Assembly: GCA_024691125.1 (NCBI GenBank)
Contig: JAILNV010000016.1
Coordinates: forward strand, 62,001 to 126,000
DNA: 64,000 nucleotides
Source of the DNA: Lachnospiraceae bacterium
Lineage (GTDB): Bacteria; Bacillota; Clostridia; Lachnospirales; Lachnospiraceae
Direction of reading: 5' to 3'
Position 1 is the stretch's first letter. The number at the start of each line of letters is the position of its first letter. Below the pieces are notes generated by a model. The model was given only the letters and a program-made list of their open reading frames with translations. It had not been told where the DNA came from and did not search any database. Both the position numbers and the translations under genes were made by a program. Below are positions 30,094 to 40,577 of this stretch, one piece after another.

Positions 30094-30468
30094 TTAAACT
30101 ATTACGGCTCCGTCAATATTAGTGAACACATTGTCCTTAACCTCATTTTCGTTCAGGGCTGTTATGACCGTACTGTTCTTAACATTCACTATGAAAGCCA
30201 TTTGATCCATCAGTACGAGCGATTCATTGATTCCCTTCTCATTTGCCTTCTGCATCCCTGCGTTCAACCTGTCTATCTGGCTGTCCGACAGCTCTATGTT
30301 CCTGTCCTGCAGCCTGTATGCAGCGTGCTTGGAAAACTTAAGGCTGTTAAACACCTCACCGAAATCCTTCGGTTCCGTCTGACTGTTTTCCGTCAGTTTC
30401 CCCCGTTGCCTTAAATAAGTGTCCGTTACCTGTTCAATGGAAGGGAATTGTCCGTTCATTATCTTCAT
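30094..30468 (-). CDS. Flagellar operon protein (TIGR02530 family)
   Basis: FSKHAAYRLQDRNIELSDSQIDRLNAGMQKANEKGINESLVLMDQMAFIVNVKNSTVITAL; between flgD and flgE. Confidence 0.88.
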   Translation of the reverse strand: MKIMNGQFPSIEQVTDTYLRQRGKLTENSQTEPKDFGEVFNSLKFSKHAAYRLQDRNIELSDSQIDRLNAGMQKANEKGINESLVLMDQMAFIVNVKNSTVITALNENEVKDNVFTNIDGAVIV

Positions 30469-30504
30469 CGGTATTCCTCCTCGCTTTAATAGGTATTTCC
30501 CCTC

Positions 30505-31221
30505 TTATACTTCTTCAGCCTTCTCTTTCGATCCTTCGGCTGCAAGTGCTTCTTCCTGCTCCTTCTCGGTGGCCAGCAGCTGTGCCATTCTCTCCGCGTA
30601 CTGTTTATATTTGCTTACACTGTTGCTGTCGAGATAGTTCCTCTGATACGGGGACATATCGTTATATACATCCGTAAGATTCTGAACCACATCCTTGAAA
30701 TCCGTTGTAAGATTGTTAATATTCGGAAGCTTGTTGACACTGTTTGTAAAATCAGTTGCCAGGTTAACCGCATTACTGTAATTCTCATCCACAACAGAAT
30801 CAAGATTCTCTATTCCGTACTTCTGACCGTTAATATTCAGGAATGCCTTGCTTCCTTCCTGTGATACGAAATCAACCTTCCCCTGTACATATACCGATTC
30901 TCCCGATGCTCCGGTTGATTTAACGATTACCTCCTTGCCTACGAGGCTCGTTGCTCTCTGCAGATCCATATTGGATGACAGATTGTTCATAGCCTCCAGC
31001 TCCGAGAACTGTGCATACTGTGAAATATACTCGGTATTCGATGTAGGTTCCATGGGATCCTGATACTTCATCTGTGCCACAAGTAACTGAAGAAACGCAT
31101 CCTTGTCCATCGAACTTGCCTGTTCCGAAGTCTTCTCGCTGATCGATTTCTTGGTTCCTACTCTTGACTCCGACTGTACCAGTTCACCGTTCACTACCGA
31201 TGCTGCCAATGACATGCTCAT
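30505..31221 (-). CDS. flgD: Flagellar hook capping protein FlgD
   Basis: MDKDAFLQLLVAQMKYQDPMEPTSNTEYISQYAQFSELEAMNNL. Confidence 0.96.
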   Translation of the reverse strand: MSMSLAASVVNGELVQSESRVGTKKSISEKTSEQASSMDKDAFLQLLVAQMKYQDPMEPTSNTEYISQYAQFSELEAMNNLSSNMDLQRATSLVGKEVIVKSTGASGESVYVQGKVDFVSQEGSKAFLNINGQKYGIENLDSVVDENYSNAVNLATDFTNSVNKLPNINNLTTDFKDVVQNLTDVYNDMSPYQRNYLDSNSVSKYKQYAERMAQLLATEKEQEEALAAEGSKEKAEEV

Positions 31222-31254
31222 TACCTCCTTCCTTTAATACACGCCGTTTATGAA

Positions 31255-32706
31255 TCATGCCATATAATCCACATTACCGCCGTTTATGGCCATCATTTCG
31301 GCTGCCAGCTGTTCCTCTTCCGTCAGTTCTTCAATATCTTCCTCGTTAAGCTCATTTAAGTTGATACGTCTGCGTGTCGCCCGTCCTATACCCGGTGCGC
31401 TGTTTTCCTTCCTTTCACCTTCCTGTGAACCGCTTCCCTGGTCGAGGCTTCTGTCAAGATCGTAACCCGCTACGGTTACCTCTATGGCTTCAACCTTCTG
31501 CCCCTGTTCCTCAAAGGTCTCAAGCAGCTGTACCAGCTGTGCTTCAAGCACTGATTTAACCGTCTCGTTCTGAACCTGCAGATTCGCGGTTATGACTCCG
31601 TTGTTTGAGGCTATCTGAAGATTTACGGTTCCAAGACTTGCCGGATGAAGCTGAAGCTCCATTGTTGTGGAATCCCGGCTTATATTAAGCCTGATATTAT
31701 CTGTAACCTGTCTGAGTATCTCTTCTCTGTCAGTGTAAACGCTCCTGTATTCCGCCTCCGGAACCGCTGCGGCTTCGTTTACTCCCGGCTGCTGCATGTT
31801 CTGGCCCGGCATCGCATCATGCATATTGCTTTCAGCCTGGCCGTCCTTTGACTGTGATGCCTCCTTACGCTGGATTGAAACATGTGCCGGTGATATCTGA
31901 CTGTTTTCTTCGGGCTTATTCGCATCGTTATTTTCAATGCTTCTATCAGCCGGATCCGTCTTTACGGTGATCACTGCTTCCGTCTCTGCTTCCTCTTCCG
32001 GCCTGATCTCCGTTACAGGTAGATTTTTGTCAATATCAGTCTGTGTGGAAATAAGCTCCTGTGCCCTTAAGGCTTCTGCGCTATCCATTATCTGTGCGAA
32101 CTGTTCATCAGTGATAGCGAATTCTTCCGTAAGCCTGTTTACCGCATTTTCCATAAGTCCGGTCACGTTACCGATATCATTAAGAAGCTCCTCATTCGTA
32201 ATGAGGATCATCGGATCCTGCTCTCCCGTAATCTCAAGCATCAGGTTCTTTATATTGCCCGCATCCAACAGATCCGTAGCAGTAAGCCCCAGAACCGCCA
32301 TGGCTTCTTCAAGCTGTCTGTCGTCAACTGACAGCTCCTCTTTTACAGCCTCTTTAACCTTTTCGGCTATTCCTTCTGCCTTCTTTACCACTTCATCTTT
32401 TCTGCCGTCATCCTGGGTTACCGTCTCATCGGCATCGGTCTTTTCAGTCCTTTCGGGCTTTTCTGCAGGCTTTCTCTGAGTGGTCTCCGGGCTCTCCTGT
32501 ATCTGTTTGGCAGCTTCTTTGGGACGAACCTCCTTAAACATACGGCTGTTTGTCTCTTCTGCGGCATTCTTTGCTCCTTTTCCGGCAGCATCCGTCATTG
32601 CCTGTGCGAACAGATCCTTGTCTGTTCCTGCTTTCCCCGGCATATCCACTCCCCCGGGTGACATATTGAAGAATGACGTAATGTCCGTTATTTTCGTTGC
32701 TCCCAT
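31255..32706 (-). CDS. fliK: Flagellar hook-length control protein FliK
   Basis: C-terminal MELQLHPASLGTVNLQIASNNGVITANLQVQNETVKSVLEAQL. Confidence 0.93.
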   Translation of the reverse strand: MGATKITDITSFFNMSPGGVDMPGKAGTDKDLFAQAMTDAAGKGAKNAAEETNSRMFKEVRPKEAAKQIQESPETTQRKPAEKPERTEKTDADETVTQDDGRKDEVVKKAEGIAEKVKEAVKEELSVDDRQLEEAMAVLGLTATDLLDAGNIKNLMLEITGEQDPMILITNEELLNDIGNVTGLMENAVNRLTEEFAITDEQFAQIMDSAEALRAQELISTQTDIDKNLPVTEIRPEEEAETEAVITVKTDPADRSIENNDANKPEENSQISPAHVSIQRKEASQSKDGQAESNMHDAMPGQNMQQPGVNEAAAVPEAEYRSVYTDREEILRQVTDNIRLNISRDSTTMELQLHPASLGTVNLQIASNNGVITANLQVQNETVKSVLEAQLVQLLETFEEQGQKVEAIEVTVAGYDLDRSLDQGSGSQEGERKENSAPGIGRATRRRINLNELNEEDIEELTEEEQLAAEMMAINGGNVDYMA

Positions 32707-32820
32707 ATTCTCCTCCTTCCCTTAACAGCTTTGCTGCTTTTAGGCGGGCTCATGCCTGCCATAAGGTATATCGGTAAATTCCGTCAAAATAATTAGCGGA
32801 ATTTGATCTTTGAACCATCT

Positions 32821-33696
32821 TTATTTTGGATCCATCATTTTTGTCAGCCTTGATGCGATCTCCGGATCCATTACATTAAGTATCTTCGCCCTGCTGCTTG
32901 CATCCATGGCCTGAAGTATTTTCGCTACAAGCTCAAGGTTACCCTTCATCTCTTCAAACACCTTCGCTGCACTCTTTGGCTTCATTTCGGTATAGGCTTT
33001 TACATAATCCGACAGCTCCTGATCCTCTGCCATCTGCTGCACAACCTGCTTATACAGATACGCCGCGTTCTCTGGATCAATGCTCTCATAATAGGTTCTG
33101 TAATTGGCAATATCCGGAGCCTCATCCGCAAAGACAACCTCCTCATAGAATTCGGTCTTAAGCTTCTGGAACTCAATCTGGGAGTTCTCAAATGTCTGAA
33201 GCCTTTTGATCTCTTCCTTAAGAGATGCAATCTCCTCCGAATTGTCGGAAGATGCCTTTGACTCCTGCGCTACCTTAAGTTCCTCATTCTCGGCCCTCAG
33301 CCTCTCGATCTCAGCCATTGCCGCATTAAGATCCTTGAACTCGCGCTCCTCCTCAACATATACATCCTTAGCCGGAAGCACCTTATTAATGACCGGAACA
33401 TTCTGAAGTACCGGTGCCAGTATGCCCGATCCGAATCCGCCGACATCCAGCTTGATGAGCAGGCACAGGATTGCCAGCCAGATGACTACAATAAAAAAAG
33501 TAATGAGAGCCATCGACAGTGATCCCTCATCCTCATCATCCTCTGCATCCAGATACATGGCTCCGTTATCCGTTACCCGCGCATCAAATCTGCCTTCCTT
33601 TGCCCTCTTTTTTGCTTCCTTAAGTTCCTTCTTTTCTCTTTTTTTACGTTCCTTTTCCGATTCTTCCTGATCGGCTACAACTACCTCATCCGCCAT
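32821..33696 (-). CDS. YlxF/MotE-like protein with MgtE-N-type domain
   Basis: TM + coiled coil + DYVKAYTEMKPKSAAKVFEEMKGNLELVAKILQAMDASSRAKILNVMDPEIASRLTKMM; B. subtilis-like ylxF position. Confidence 0.85.
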   Translation of the reverse strand: MADEVVVADQEESEKERKKREKKELKEAKKRAKEGRFDARVTDNGAMYLDAEDDEDEGSLSMALITFFIVVIWLAILCLLIKLDVGGFGSGILAPVLQNVPVINKVLPAKDVYVEEEREFKDLNAAMAEIERLRAENEELKVAQESKASSDNSEEIASLKEEIKRLQTFENSQIEFQKLKTEFYEEVVFADEAPDIANYRTYYESIDPENAAYLYKQVVQQMAEDQELSDYVKAYTEMKPKSAAKVFEEMKGNLELVAKILQAMDASSRAKILNVMDPEIASRLTKMMDPK

Positions 33697-33735
33697 TATC
33701 TTCTCCCCTGTGATCTTACTTTAAAGACTGGATCC

Positions 33736-34173
33736 CTACGATCCGAACCTGTAGCTTGTAAGCTCATCCACTTCCTTGCTCTCCGCTGTCGCAACATCTA
33801 TCTTGAACTGTTCAAAAGCGTTCTCTTTAAGCTTTTCATGCGTTTTACGCTCCTGCATCGCTTCCTGAAGCCTGTCCCTTGCTATATCCACCTGTTTTCT
33901 GGCCTTCCTTACATTGACCTCCTGCTGCTGCTTATAATATTTCATCATCTCGACCGCTTCGGATACATATTCTATCTCCTTCATATCAAGCATGCCTGTG
34001 TACAGCTCCTTAAGCCTGGCTTCATACTGCTGCCTCCTAAGCTCAAGGCTGTTAAGCTTCTCCTCCTCCTCCGCAAGGACAGAGTTAGCAACCGCATACT
34101 CATTTCTGGCCTGCGTTTCCAGCTTTTCCTTTATATCCAGTATATTCTGCATTTTATAGAAAAACTTAGCCAT
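33736..34173 (-). CDS. fliJ: Flagellar export protein FliJ
   Basis: Coiled coil; position downstream of fliI. Confidence 0.88.
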   Translation of the reverse strand: MAKFFYKMQNILDIKEKLETQARNEYAVANSVLAEEEEKLNSLELRRQQYEARLKELYTGMLDMKEIEYVSEAVEMMKYYKQQQEVNVRKARKQVDIARDRLQEAMQERKTHEKLKENAFEQFKIDVATAESKEVDELTSYRFGS

Positions 34174-35481
34174 TTAGAATATCTCCGATAATAACTGAAT
34201 CTCATCTTCAAACGAGTACTTGGTGTCAACATCCTGGCACAGATACTCATTTACACTGTTTATCTTCTCTATCGCATAATCAATACTCGGGTTCGCTCCC
34301 GATTTATATGCCCCTATGTTGATAAGATCTTCTGCCTCATTATAGGTTGCCAGTACATTTTTAAGCTTGCCGGCCATGGCTTTATGCTCCTTGCTGGCGA
34401 TCTGGCTCATACATCTGGAAATACTCTGCAGGATATCTATTGCCGGATAATGGTTCTTATGGGCCAGCTTTCTGTTCAGCATTATATGCCCGTCAAGGAT
34501 TCCTCTTGCGGTATCGGTTATGGGTTCATTGAAATCATCACCGTCTACAAGAACCGTATACAGCCCTGTTATGGATCCCTTATCCGAATTACCGGCTCTT
34601 TCAAGGAGCTTCGGCATTTCAGCGTAAACACTCGGCGGATAACCTCTCGTTACCGGAGGCTCTCCGCTTGCAAGGCCGATTTCACGCTGTGCCTGCGAGA
34701 ATCGTGTCAGTGAATCCATCATAAGCAGAACATCCTTGCCCTGATCCCTGAAGTATTCCGCAATAGCTGTTGCTGTCAGTGCTGCCTTTTTCCTCATAAG
34801 GGCAGGTTTATCGGAAGTTGATACAACAACTATGGAACGCTTCATGCCTTCCTCGCCCATATCCCTCTCTATGAACTCGCGAACCTCCCTGCCTCGCTCT
34901 CCTATCAAAGCTATCACGTTAATATCTGCCTTGGTATTTCTCGCAAACATTCCAAGGAGTGTACTCTTACCTACTCCGGAACCGGCAAATATGCCTATAC
35001 GCTGTCCCTTTCCGATAGTCATGATCCCGTCTACAGCCTTTACGCCGAGAGGAAGCGGGGTGTCTATTATCTTTCTGTCCATGGGATCCGGCGGCATAGC
35101 CTCTACAGGATAACGCACCGCCGTCTTTACCGTTGTTCCGTTGGTAGGACGGCCCAGTCCGTCGAGGCACTGCCCAAGCATCTCCTCGCCTACGCTAACA
35201 GAGAGAGGATAGCCAAGATTCTCCACGATACAACCAAAACCTATACCGTCAGTCGTATCGCAGGGCATAAGAAGTGTTCTGTTATCACGAAAGCCGACGA
35301 CCTCGGCAAGGACGAACTTATCGTCATCCTCGCTGATAGTTATCTTACACAGGTCGTTAAGACTTGCGTCGGGACCCAGAGATTCTATGGTAAGGCCGAC
35401 AACATTTACCACCTTGCCAAGTCTTTTATAGAATACCTTATCCCTAAGTCTCTGATATTTTAAAAGATTCAAATCGACCAT
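34174..35481 (-). CDS. fliI: Flagellum-specific ATP synthase FliI
   Basis: GIFAGSGVGKSTLLGM; ALIGERGREVREFIE; LLMMDSLTRFSQAQREIGLASGEPP. Confidence 0.97.
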   Translation of the reverse strand: MVDLNLLKYQRLRDKVFYKRLGKVVNVVGLTIESLGPDASLNDLCKITISEDDDKFVLAEVVGFRDNRTLLMPCDTTDGIGFGCIVENLGYPLSVSVGEEMLGQCLDGLGRPTNGTTVKTAVRYPVEAMPPDPMDRKIIDTPLPLGVKAVDGIMTIGKGQRIGIFAGSGVGKSTLLGMFARNTKADINVIALIGERGREVREFIERDMGEEGMKRSIVVVSTSDKPALMRKKAALTATAIAEYFRDQGKDVLLMMDSLTRFSQAQREIGLASGEPPVTRGYPPSVYAEMPKLLERAGNSDKGSITGLYTVLVDGDDFNEPITDTARGILDGHIMLNRKLAHKNHYPAIDILQSISRCMSQIASKEHKAMAGKLKNVLATYNEAEDLINIGAYKSGANPSIDYAIEKINSVNEYLCQDVDTKYSFEDEIQLLSEIF

Positions 35482-35507
35482 GCTTTTCCTCCGTCAAGCC
35501 CGAAATG

Positions 35508-36416
35508 TCAACTTTTTTGATAGGATAAAAGCATTAGCTCTTTCTTCAGAAGTTCAAGCTCCGTTCCGATACCGCAGTCATAAATGCCGCCCTCCGATTC
35601 TATAAAGCATTCCGACTGTCTGAGCGTAAGATCCTCAATAACTTCTATCGTATCCGTACTTCCCAGTCCTTCGGTAAGCTGATCCTTCCGATCGTTTATA
35701 TACTCGTAATCCGCTTTGGACACATGAATTATAAAGTTCTTGCCTCCCTCAATGTTTCTTACGGTATCATGCAGGAGATTAAGCATTATCTCCCTGTTTG
35801 ACGATAGTGAAACATGAAAGATATGTTCAAATATATCGGTAATGGTATCCACAAGCAGCGGCTCCATTTCCTCCAGCTTCTTTTCGTATTCCTCCTGAAG
35901 CTGATCCTCTCTTTCCTTAAGCTCCCGTTCCTTTTCCGATACTATCCTTATTCCTTCCGAATTACCCTTTTCATAACCCTCGGCGTATCCCTGGTCTCTT
36001 GCGGCCGCCTTTATGGATTCAGCCTCTTCATTGGCTGCTTCCAGTATCCTTTCCGCCTCTTCCCGTGCAGCTTCAATGTACTCACCCGAGTCATCCTGCC
36101 CCATCGAAGAAGACACCTCTTCATCCGGATAATTCTGCTCATAGCCTTCATCCGGATAATCACTGTCAGACTCATCCGAGTATTCAACTCTCTCGGGATG
36201 TCCTACCGTATTGTCGCCAAGCAGCATGTCCAGCTGTTCCGCATTAAGCCCTGCCCTGAAAGCTCCGGATTCCTCCTCATATGCATCTTCATACTCCGGT
36301 ATCTGTACCGACAGCTCATTTAACTGCTGCAGCCTCGATGCGATGAGTTCGTTGGAATCGATCACTCTCTTTTCATCCTTTTTGACGACATAATTCGACT
36401 TCAAAAGATTAGACAA
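35508..36416 (-). CDS. fliH: Flagellar assembly protein FliH
   Basis: Acidic coiled-coil N-terminus, FliH/V-ATPase-E-like C-terminus; between fliG and fliI. Confidence 0.9.
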   Translation of the reverse strand: MSNLLKSNYVVKKDEKRVIDSNELIASRLQQLNELSVQIPEYEDAYEEESGAFRAGLNAEQLDMLLGDNTVGHPERVEYSDESDSDYPDEGYEQNYPDEEVSSSMGQDDSGEYIEAAREEAERILEAANEEAESIKAAARDQGYAEGYEKGNSEGIRIVSEKERELKEREDQLQEEYEKKLEEMEPLLVDTITDIFEHIFHVSLSSNREIMLNLLHDTVRNIEGGKNFIIHVSKADYEYINDRKDQLTEGLGSTDTIEVIEDLTLRQSECFIESEGGIYDCGIGTELELLKKELMLLSYQKS

Positions 36417-37437
36417 CTATCTCATCACCTCCACCTCGCGATATAACGATCTCTGCCGAATCCTCAAGTCTTCTAATTACATTAACGATCTTCTGCTGAG
36501 CTTCCTCTACATCCTTCATACGAACAGGTCCCATGAATTCCATGTCTTCCTTTATCATTACCGCAAGACGCTTACTGAGGTTATTGAAGATAGCATTCTG
36601 AACCTCTTCGTTGGCACTCTTAAGCGCAATAGCCAGATCTCCGTTATCAACATCACGCAGCACTCTCTGGATCGCACGGTCATCAAGGAGCAGGATATCC
36701 TCAAATACGAACATTTTCTTCCTGATCTCTTCCGCAAGCTCGGGCTCATCGATCTCGAGGGTCTCCATGATATGTTTCTCTGTACTTCTGTCAACAGTAT
36801 TGAGAATATCAACTACCGAATCGACACCGCCGATAACCGTATAATCCTGATTCACAAGTGATGCCAGCTTAGTCTCCAATATACGTTCAACCTCCTTAAC
36901 AACATCAGGAGATGTTCTGTCCATAAGTGCTATACGTTTCGCAACGTCGGCCTGCCGTTCGGGCGGTAACGCTCCCACTATCATTGCTGCCTGCGAAGCG
37001 CTCAGATAAGACAGTATGAGCGCAATGGTCTGCGGATGCTCATCCTGTATAAAGTTAAGAAGCTGTGATGCCTCCGTCTTTCTGATAAACTCAAAGGGCT
37101 TAACCTGCAGCGAAGCAGTAAGCTTGCCGATAACATCCATTGCCTTCTCTTCGCCAAGAGCCTTCTCCAGAAGCTCCTTCGCATAACCGATACCGCCTTC
37201 TGCGATATACTGCTGGGCAAGACATACCTGGTAGAACTCCTCCAGTATCTGTTCCTTTACCGCAGGTGTTACGCTTCTTGTATTGGCTATCTCGAGGGTA
37301 AGGTCCTCTATCTCCTCCTCCTTGAGGTATTTGAATATTTCCGCGGAGCGTTCGGGACCGAGCGATATGAGCAGTATCGCTCCTTTCTGCACCCCTGAGA
37401 GCTCCTCATCATATGACGTTGCCATGATTACCCCCAA
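36409..37437 (-). CDS. fliG: Flagellar motor switch protein FliG
   Basis: LNFIQDEHPQTIALILSYLSASQAA; LLLDDRAIQRVLRDVDNGDLAIALKSA. Confidence 0.97.
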   Translation of the reverse strand: MGVIMATSYDEELSGVQKGAILLISLGPERSAEIFKYLKEEEIEDLTLEIANTRSVTPAVKEQILEEFYQVCLAQQYIAEGGIGYAKELLEKALGEEKAMDVIGKLTASLQVKPFEFIRKTEASQLLNFIQDEHPQTIALILSYLSASQAAMIVGALPPERQADVAKRIALMDRTSPDVVKEVERILETKLASLVNQDYTVIGGVDSVVDILNTVDRSTEKHIMETLEIDEPELAEEIRKKMFVFEDILLLDDRAIQRVLRDVDNGDLAIALKSANEEVQNAIFNNLSKRLAVMIKEDMEFMGPVRMKDVEEAQQKIVNVIRRLEDSAEIVISRGGGDEIVV

Positions 37438-39041
37438 TCTCCGGTAAGCCAGTTACGAAGCAGTGCCGCTGCGGCATCCGGATTCTCATCAACAAATTTC
37501 TCAACCAGTATCCTGACTTCGGATTTATTGTCAAGCTCTATATCCTCAAGCATCGGCTGCTGTTCCTGAGTCGTCTCAAGAAGATCCTCAACCGAAAGCT
37601 CTTCCTCCTGTTCGATGACCGGCTTCTCTCTTCTCAGGCTTGTAAATACCACAACCGCAAGAAGAGCCAGGATTATAACTATCAGTGCTATCTGCGCTAT
37701 GTCGGAAGCCGTCATCTGCGTTCCTTCATCAGCCTGGAAGATAGGCACATCATAAGCGATTATCGAGATCCTGCCCGCAGGAATACCGGTAGCCTGTGAA
37801 ATATGAGTGATGTAAGTCTCATCAACATCCCTCGGAACCATATCGCTGTTGGCTGCTATGAATTCATCGAAGCTTATACCATCAAGAGCTCCGCTCTGCT
37901 TAAGATCGCTTTCCTTATAGATCACATAGTGAGATGCCGTTACGGCGATTGATGATTCGTCATATTTTATTGTGCCGCCGGGCGTTGATTTGTCTGTAAT
38001 CTTTTCACTCGGCAGATAATCTCTTGATTCCTCCGCCACGCTGTAATTGGAATTCGCTCCGTTCTCCATTACATAGGTGGTATTTTCCTGATTGGTATCC
38101 GTACCCGGCACGCCGGCCACTCCGCCGGTTCCTTCCGCCTCATAGGTATTCTCATGTGAGATCACATTCGTGCCGTTCTCATCAGCCTGGGTATATGTAT
38201 GTTCCGTTTCGTTGGTCGATGAAAAATCAAACACAAGATTGGTAGCAACCTTGACATCCTCAAATATGGATCCGAGGAACAGATTGGTCACTTCCTGTTT
38301 AACAAGCCTCTCAGCCTCGGCTTTAAGGGCTATCTGATTGGACGTATTTATGGATCCCGTTCCGTCAGCCGCAGCATCGGCTCCCGAGAAAAGGAGCTTA
38401 CCCTGCGAATCCAGAATGGTAATGTTATCGGTTGTCTTATTACCGAGAGCGGTCGCGATATTCTTGGCGAAATTCTCTGCCACTCCGGCACCCAGCTCCT
38501 CTTCAAGCTCAAGAACAACACTTGCATATGATTCCTCTTCCTTCGCAAGAAGAGTACCGTCATTATCGGGGATCGAAAGCGTTACATAAGCTTTCTTTAC
38601 GGCAGACTGGGCTTCCATAATATCCTCAAGATGCCCTTCCTGATACAGCTTATATGTCTTCTGCTTGTCGGATTCGGTGGCCGAAAAGCCTCCGCCGAGC
38701 GCGGCGTCCAGGCTGTAGCTGTCTGCCGGAATACTGTTCGCGCCTAGCAGCAGCGTCGCGGATGCGATATTTTCCTTAAGTACCGATATGATAAGTCCGT
38801 CATCGGTCACTCTGTACGGGATCCCGTCGCCCTCTAACAGGCTTATGATCTCCGAAGCCTGCTTCGGTGACTCACAGGTTATGAGCGTTTCATACACCGG
38901 TCTTGTAAGTATCGTTGCAAGCACAGCAAGCGCTACAACCACACCGGCCGCAACGCTTATTATTATCGTCTTCTGTTTTGTTGTGAACTTATTCCACCAC
39001 TCGAGTATTCTCTGTGGTATTTCTCTCAATCTGTCAATCAT
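37428..39041 (-). CDS. fliF: Flagellar M-ring protein FliF
   Basis: YxTL-type ring-building motif, IPADSYSLDAALGGGFSATESDKQKTYKLYQEGHLEDIMEA; two terminal TMs. Confidence 0.97.
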   Translation of the reverse strand: MIDRLREIPQRILEWWNKFTTKQKTIIISVAAGVVVALAVLATILTRPVYETLITCESPKQASEIISLLEGDGIPYRVTDDGLIISVLKENIASATLLLGANSIPADSYSLDAALGGGFSATESDKQKTYKLYQEGHLEDIMEAQSAVKKAYVTLSIPDNDGTLLAKEEESYASVVLELEEELGAGVAENFAKNIATALGNKTTDNITILDSQGKLLFSGADAAADGTGSINTSNQIALKAEAERLVKQEVTNLFLGSIFEDVKVATNLVFDFSSTNETEHTYTQADENGTNVISHENTYEAEGTGGVAGVPGTDTNQENTTYVMENGANSNYSVAEESRDYLPSEKITDKSTPGGTIKYDESSIAVTASHYVIYKESDLKQSGALDGISFDEFIAANSDMVPRDVDETYITHISQATGIPAGRISIIAYDVPIFQADEGTQMTASDIAQIALIVIILALLAVVVFTSLRREKPVIEQEEELSVEDLLETTQEQQPMLEDIELDNKSEVRILVEKFVDENPDAAAALLRNWLTGDWG

Positions 39042-39163
39042 TCTATCATCTCCCCCTTAAACATCCCGCAGCCGTTTCCTACCCGGGACACTGCGGAACA
39101 ATCAAACTGACAGATCCATTTCATGGCAAATGCATCGGTTCGGGCACCTGCCGCAAGCTTATG

Positions 39164-39478
39164 TCAGATCTGAATCTGCATTATTTCCTTGTACGCTTCT
39201 ATGAATTTATCTCTTAACGCCACGGTATATGAAAGTGCCGTGGACGCCTTGGCTGCCGCTATTGCAAGATCATGTGTGTTCTCCGAGATACCGAGAGCGA
39301 ACTTGATCTCCTCCTCCTCCGACTTATTAAGAAGATCGTTGGTCTCATTTATATTGCTCAGAGCCGACTTAAAAAGCGATTCGAAGCTCTGCTCCGTCTG
39401 CGGTGTCTTTGTGGAAGCCCTGTTGGCCGCAGCTGCAACGGCTCCCGAATTAACATTTAATAATGATGTTATATCCAT
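39164..39478 (-). CDS. fliE: Flagellar hook-basal body protein FliE
   Basis: SFESLFKSALSNINETNDLLNKSEEEEIKFALGISENTHDLAIAAAKASTALSYTVALRDKFIEAYKEIMQIQI. Confidence 0.96.
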   Translation of the reverse strand: MDITSLLNVNSGAVAAAANRASTKTPQTEQSFESLFKSALSNINETNDLLNKSEEEEIKFALGISENTHDLAIAAAKASTALSYTVALRDKFIEAYKEIMQIQI

Positions 39479-39499
39479 GTTCGATCCCCTCCCGTTCTA

Positions 39500-39967
39500 T
39501 CAGCTCTGGCCTATATTCAGTCCCTTCATTGCCATTGACTTTGATGATGTGAACGCCGTTGCATTGGCCTCATATGCCCTGGTGGCATCTATCATGTTCG
39601 TCATCTCGGTAACGATATCCACATTCGGATACCACACATATCCCGCTTCATCCGCATCGGGATGCGATGGATCATACACTCTCTTCATTTCCGAAAGGTT
39701 ATCTTCATATATGTGGCTGACTCTTACACCGTCACCGACATCCATTCCTCTGCTCTTTGCAAAGATGGTGCCAAAGGATGTCGGATCCGTTGTCTTCTCA
39801 TGGAAAGTCACTATCTTTCTTTTATACGGTGTACCGTCCTCGGTTCTCGTTGTATTTGCATTGGCAACATTCTGGGATATTATATCCATCCTGTAACGTT
39901 CGGCTGTCATACCCGATGCGTTAACTCCGAATGATTTAAAAACGCTCATAAGAATCCTCCTTTCCAC
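39500..39967 (-). CDS. flgC: Flagellar basal-body rod protein FlgC
   Basis: GMTAERYRMDIISQNVANANTTRTEDGTPYKRK; NVDIVTEMTNMIDATRAYEANATAFTSSKSM. Confidence 0.97.
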   Translation of the reverse strand: MERRILMSVFKSFGVNASGMTAERYRMDIISQNVANANTTRTEDGTPYKRKIVTFHEKTTDPTSFGTIFAKSRGMDVGDGVRVSHIYEDNLSEMKRVYDPSHPDADEAGYVWYPNVDIVTEMTNMIDATRAYEANATAFTSSKSMAMKGLNIGQS

Positions 39968-39983
39968 CTACGCCCGTTATTCG

Positions 39984-40385
39984 TTACTTGATAACAGACT
40001 TAAGATTCTTAAACTCCTGATCTATGCTCTGGATCAGACCGTTGTACTTGATCTGATTGGACGCAAGCTCCACATTCTCCGTATCTATGTCAACATTGTT
40101 TCCGTCGAGCCTGTACGAGAACGCGCTGTGATCAAGATATGTCCTCGGATCAACATGTGACAGCCTGCCGTTTGAATTAAGCGCATCCACCTTTTTATCG
40201 AGGCTTACATACTTCGAAGACCGAAGCGCATGCTTAAGCTCGGTCTCAAACGATACATCCTGTCTTTTATAATTAGGGGTATCTACATTGGCGATATTGT
40301 TCGATATGGCATCATTACGAAGCCATGACGCATCAGCGGCCTTCGAGAGGACGTTGATATAGTTATAGACATTAGAATTTATCAT
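39984..40385 (-). CDS. flgB: Flagellar basal-body rod protein FlgB
   Basis: WLRNDAISNNIANVDTPNYKRQDVSFE; NNVDIDTENVELASNQIKYNGLIQSI. Confidence 0.96.
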   Translation of the reverse strand: MINSNVYNYINVLSKAADASWLRNDAISNNIANVDTPNYKRQDVSFETELKHALRSSKYVSLDKKVDALNSNGRLSHVDPRTYLDHSAFSYRLDGNNVDIDTENVELASNQIKYNGLIQSIDQEFKNLKSVIK

Positions 40386-40407
40386 TTATACTCACCTACC
40401 CTTCTTT

Positions 40408-40435
40408 ATTATAATAAAAATCGTTAAAAACACAA
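40408..40435 (-). promoter_or_regulatory. SigA-type promoter of fla/che operon: TTGTGT-N16-TATAAT
   Basis: Minus strand: -35 at 40430-40435, -10 at 40408-40413, ~23 nt upstream of the flgB start. Confidence 0.6.
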
Positions 40436-40499
40436 GGATATTTTAAAAAAACATACAACATATGGTATAAACTCCGGATGATCCGACAAAATACCCTTA

Positions 40500-40541
40500 A
40501 AAAACAACAAACGGACCTGCACGATCTGCAAATCCGTTTGT
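40500..40541 (-). terminator. Intrinsic terminator of codY
   Basis: Minus strand: ACAAACGGA...TCCGTTTGT stem (40507-40541) followed by TGTTTTTTAAG. Confidence 0.75.
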
Positions 40542-40577
40542 AATCCCTGCAACTCCGTTTATCGGGTGTGGCTTATT

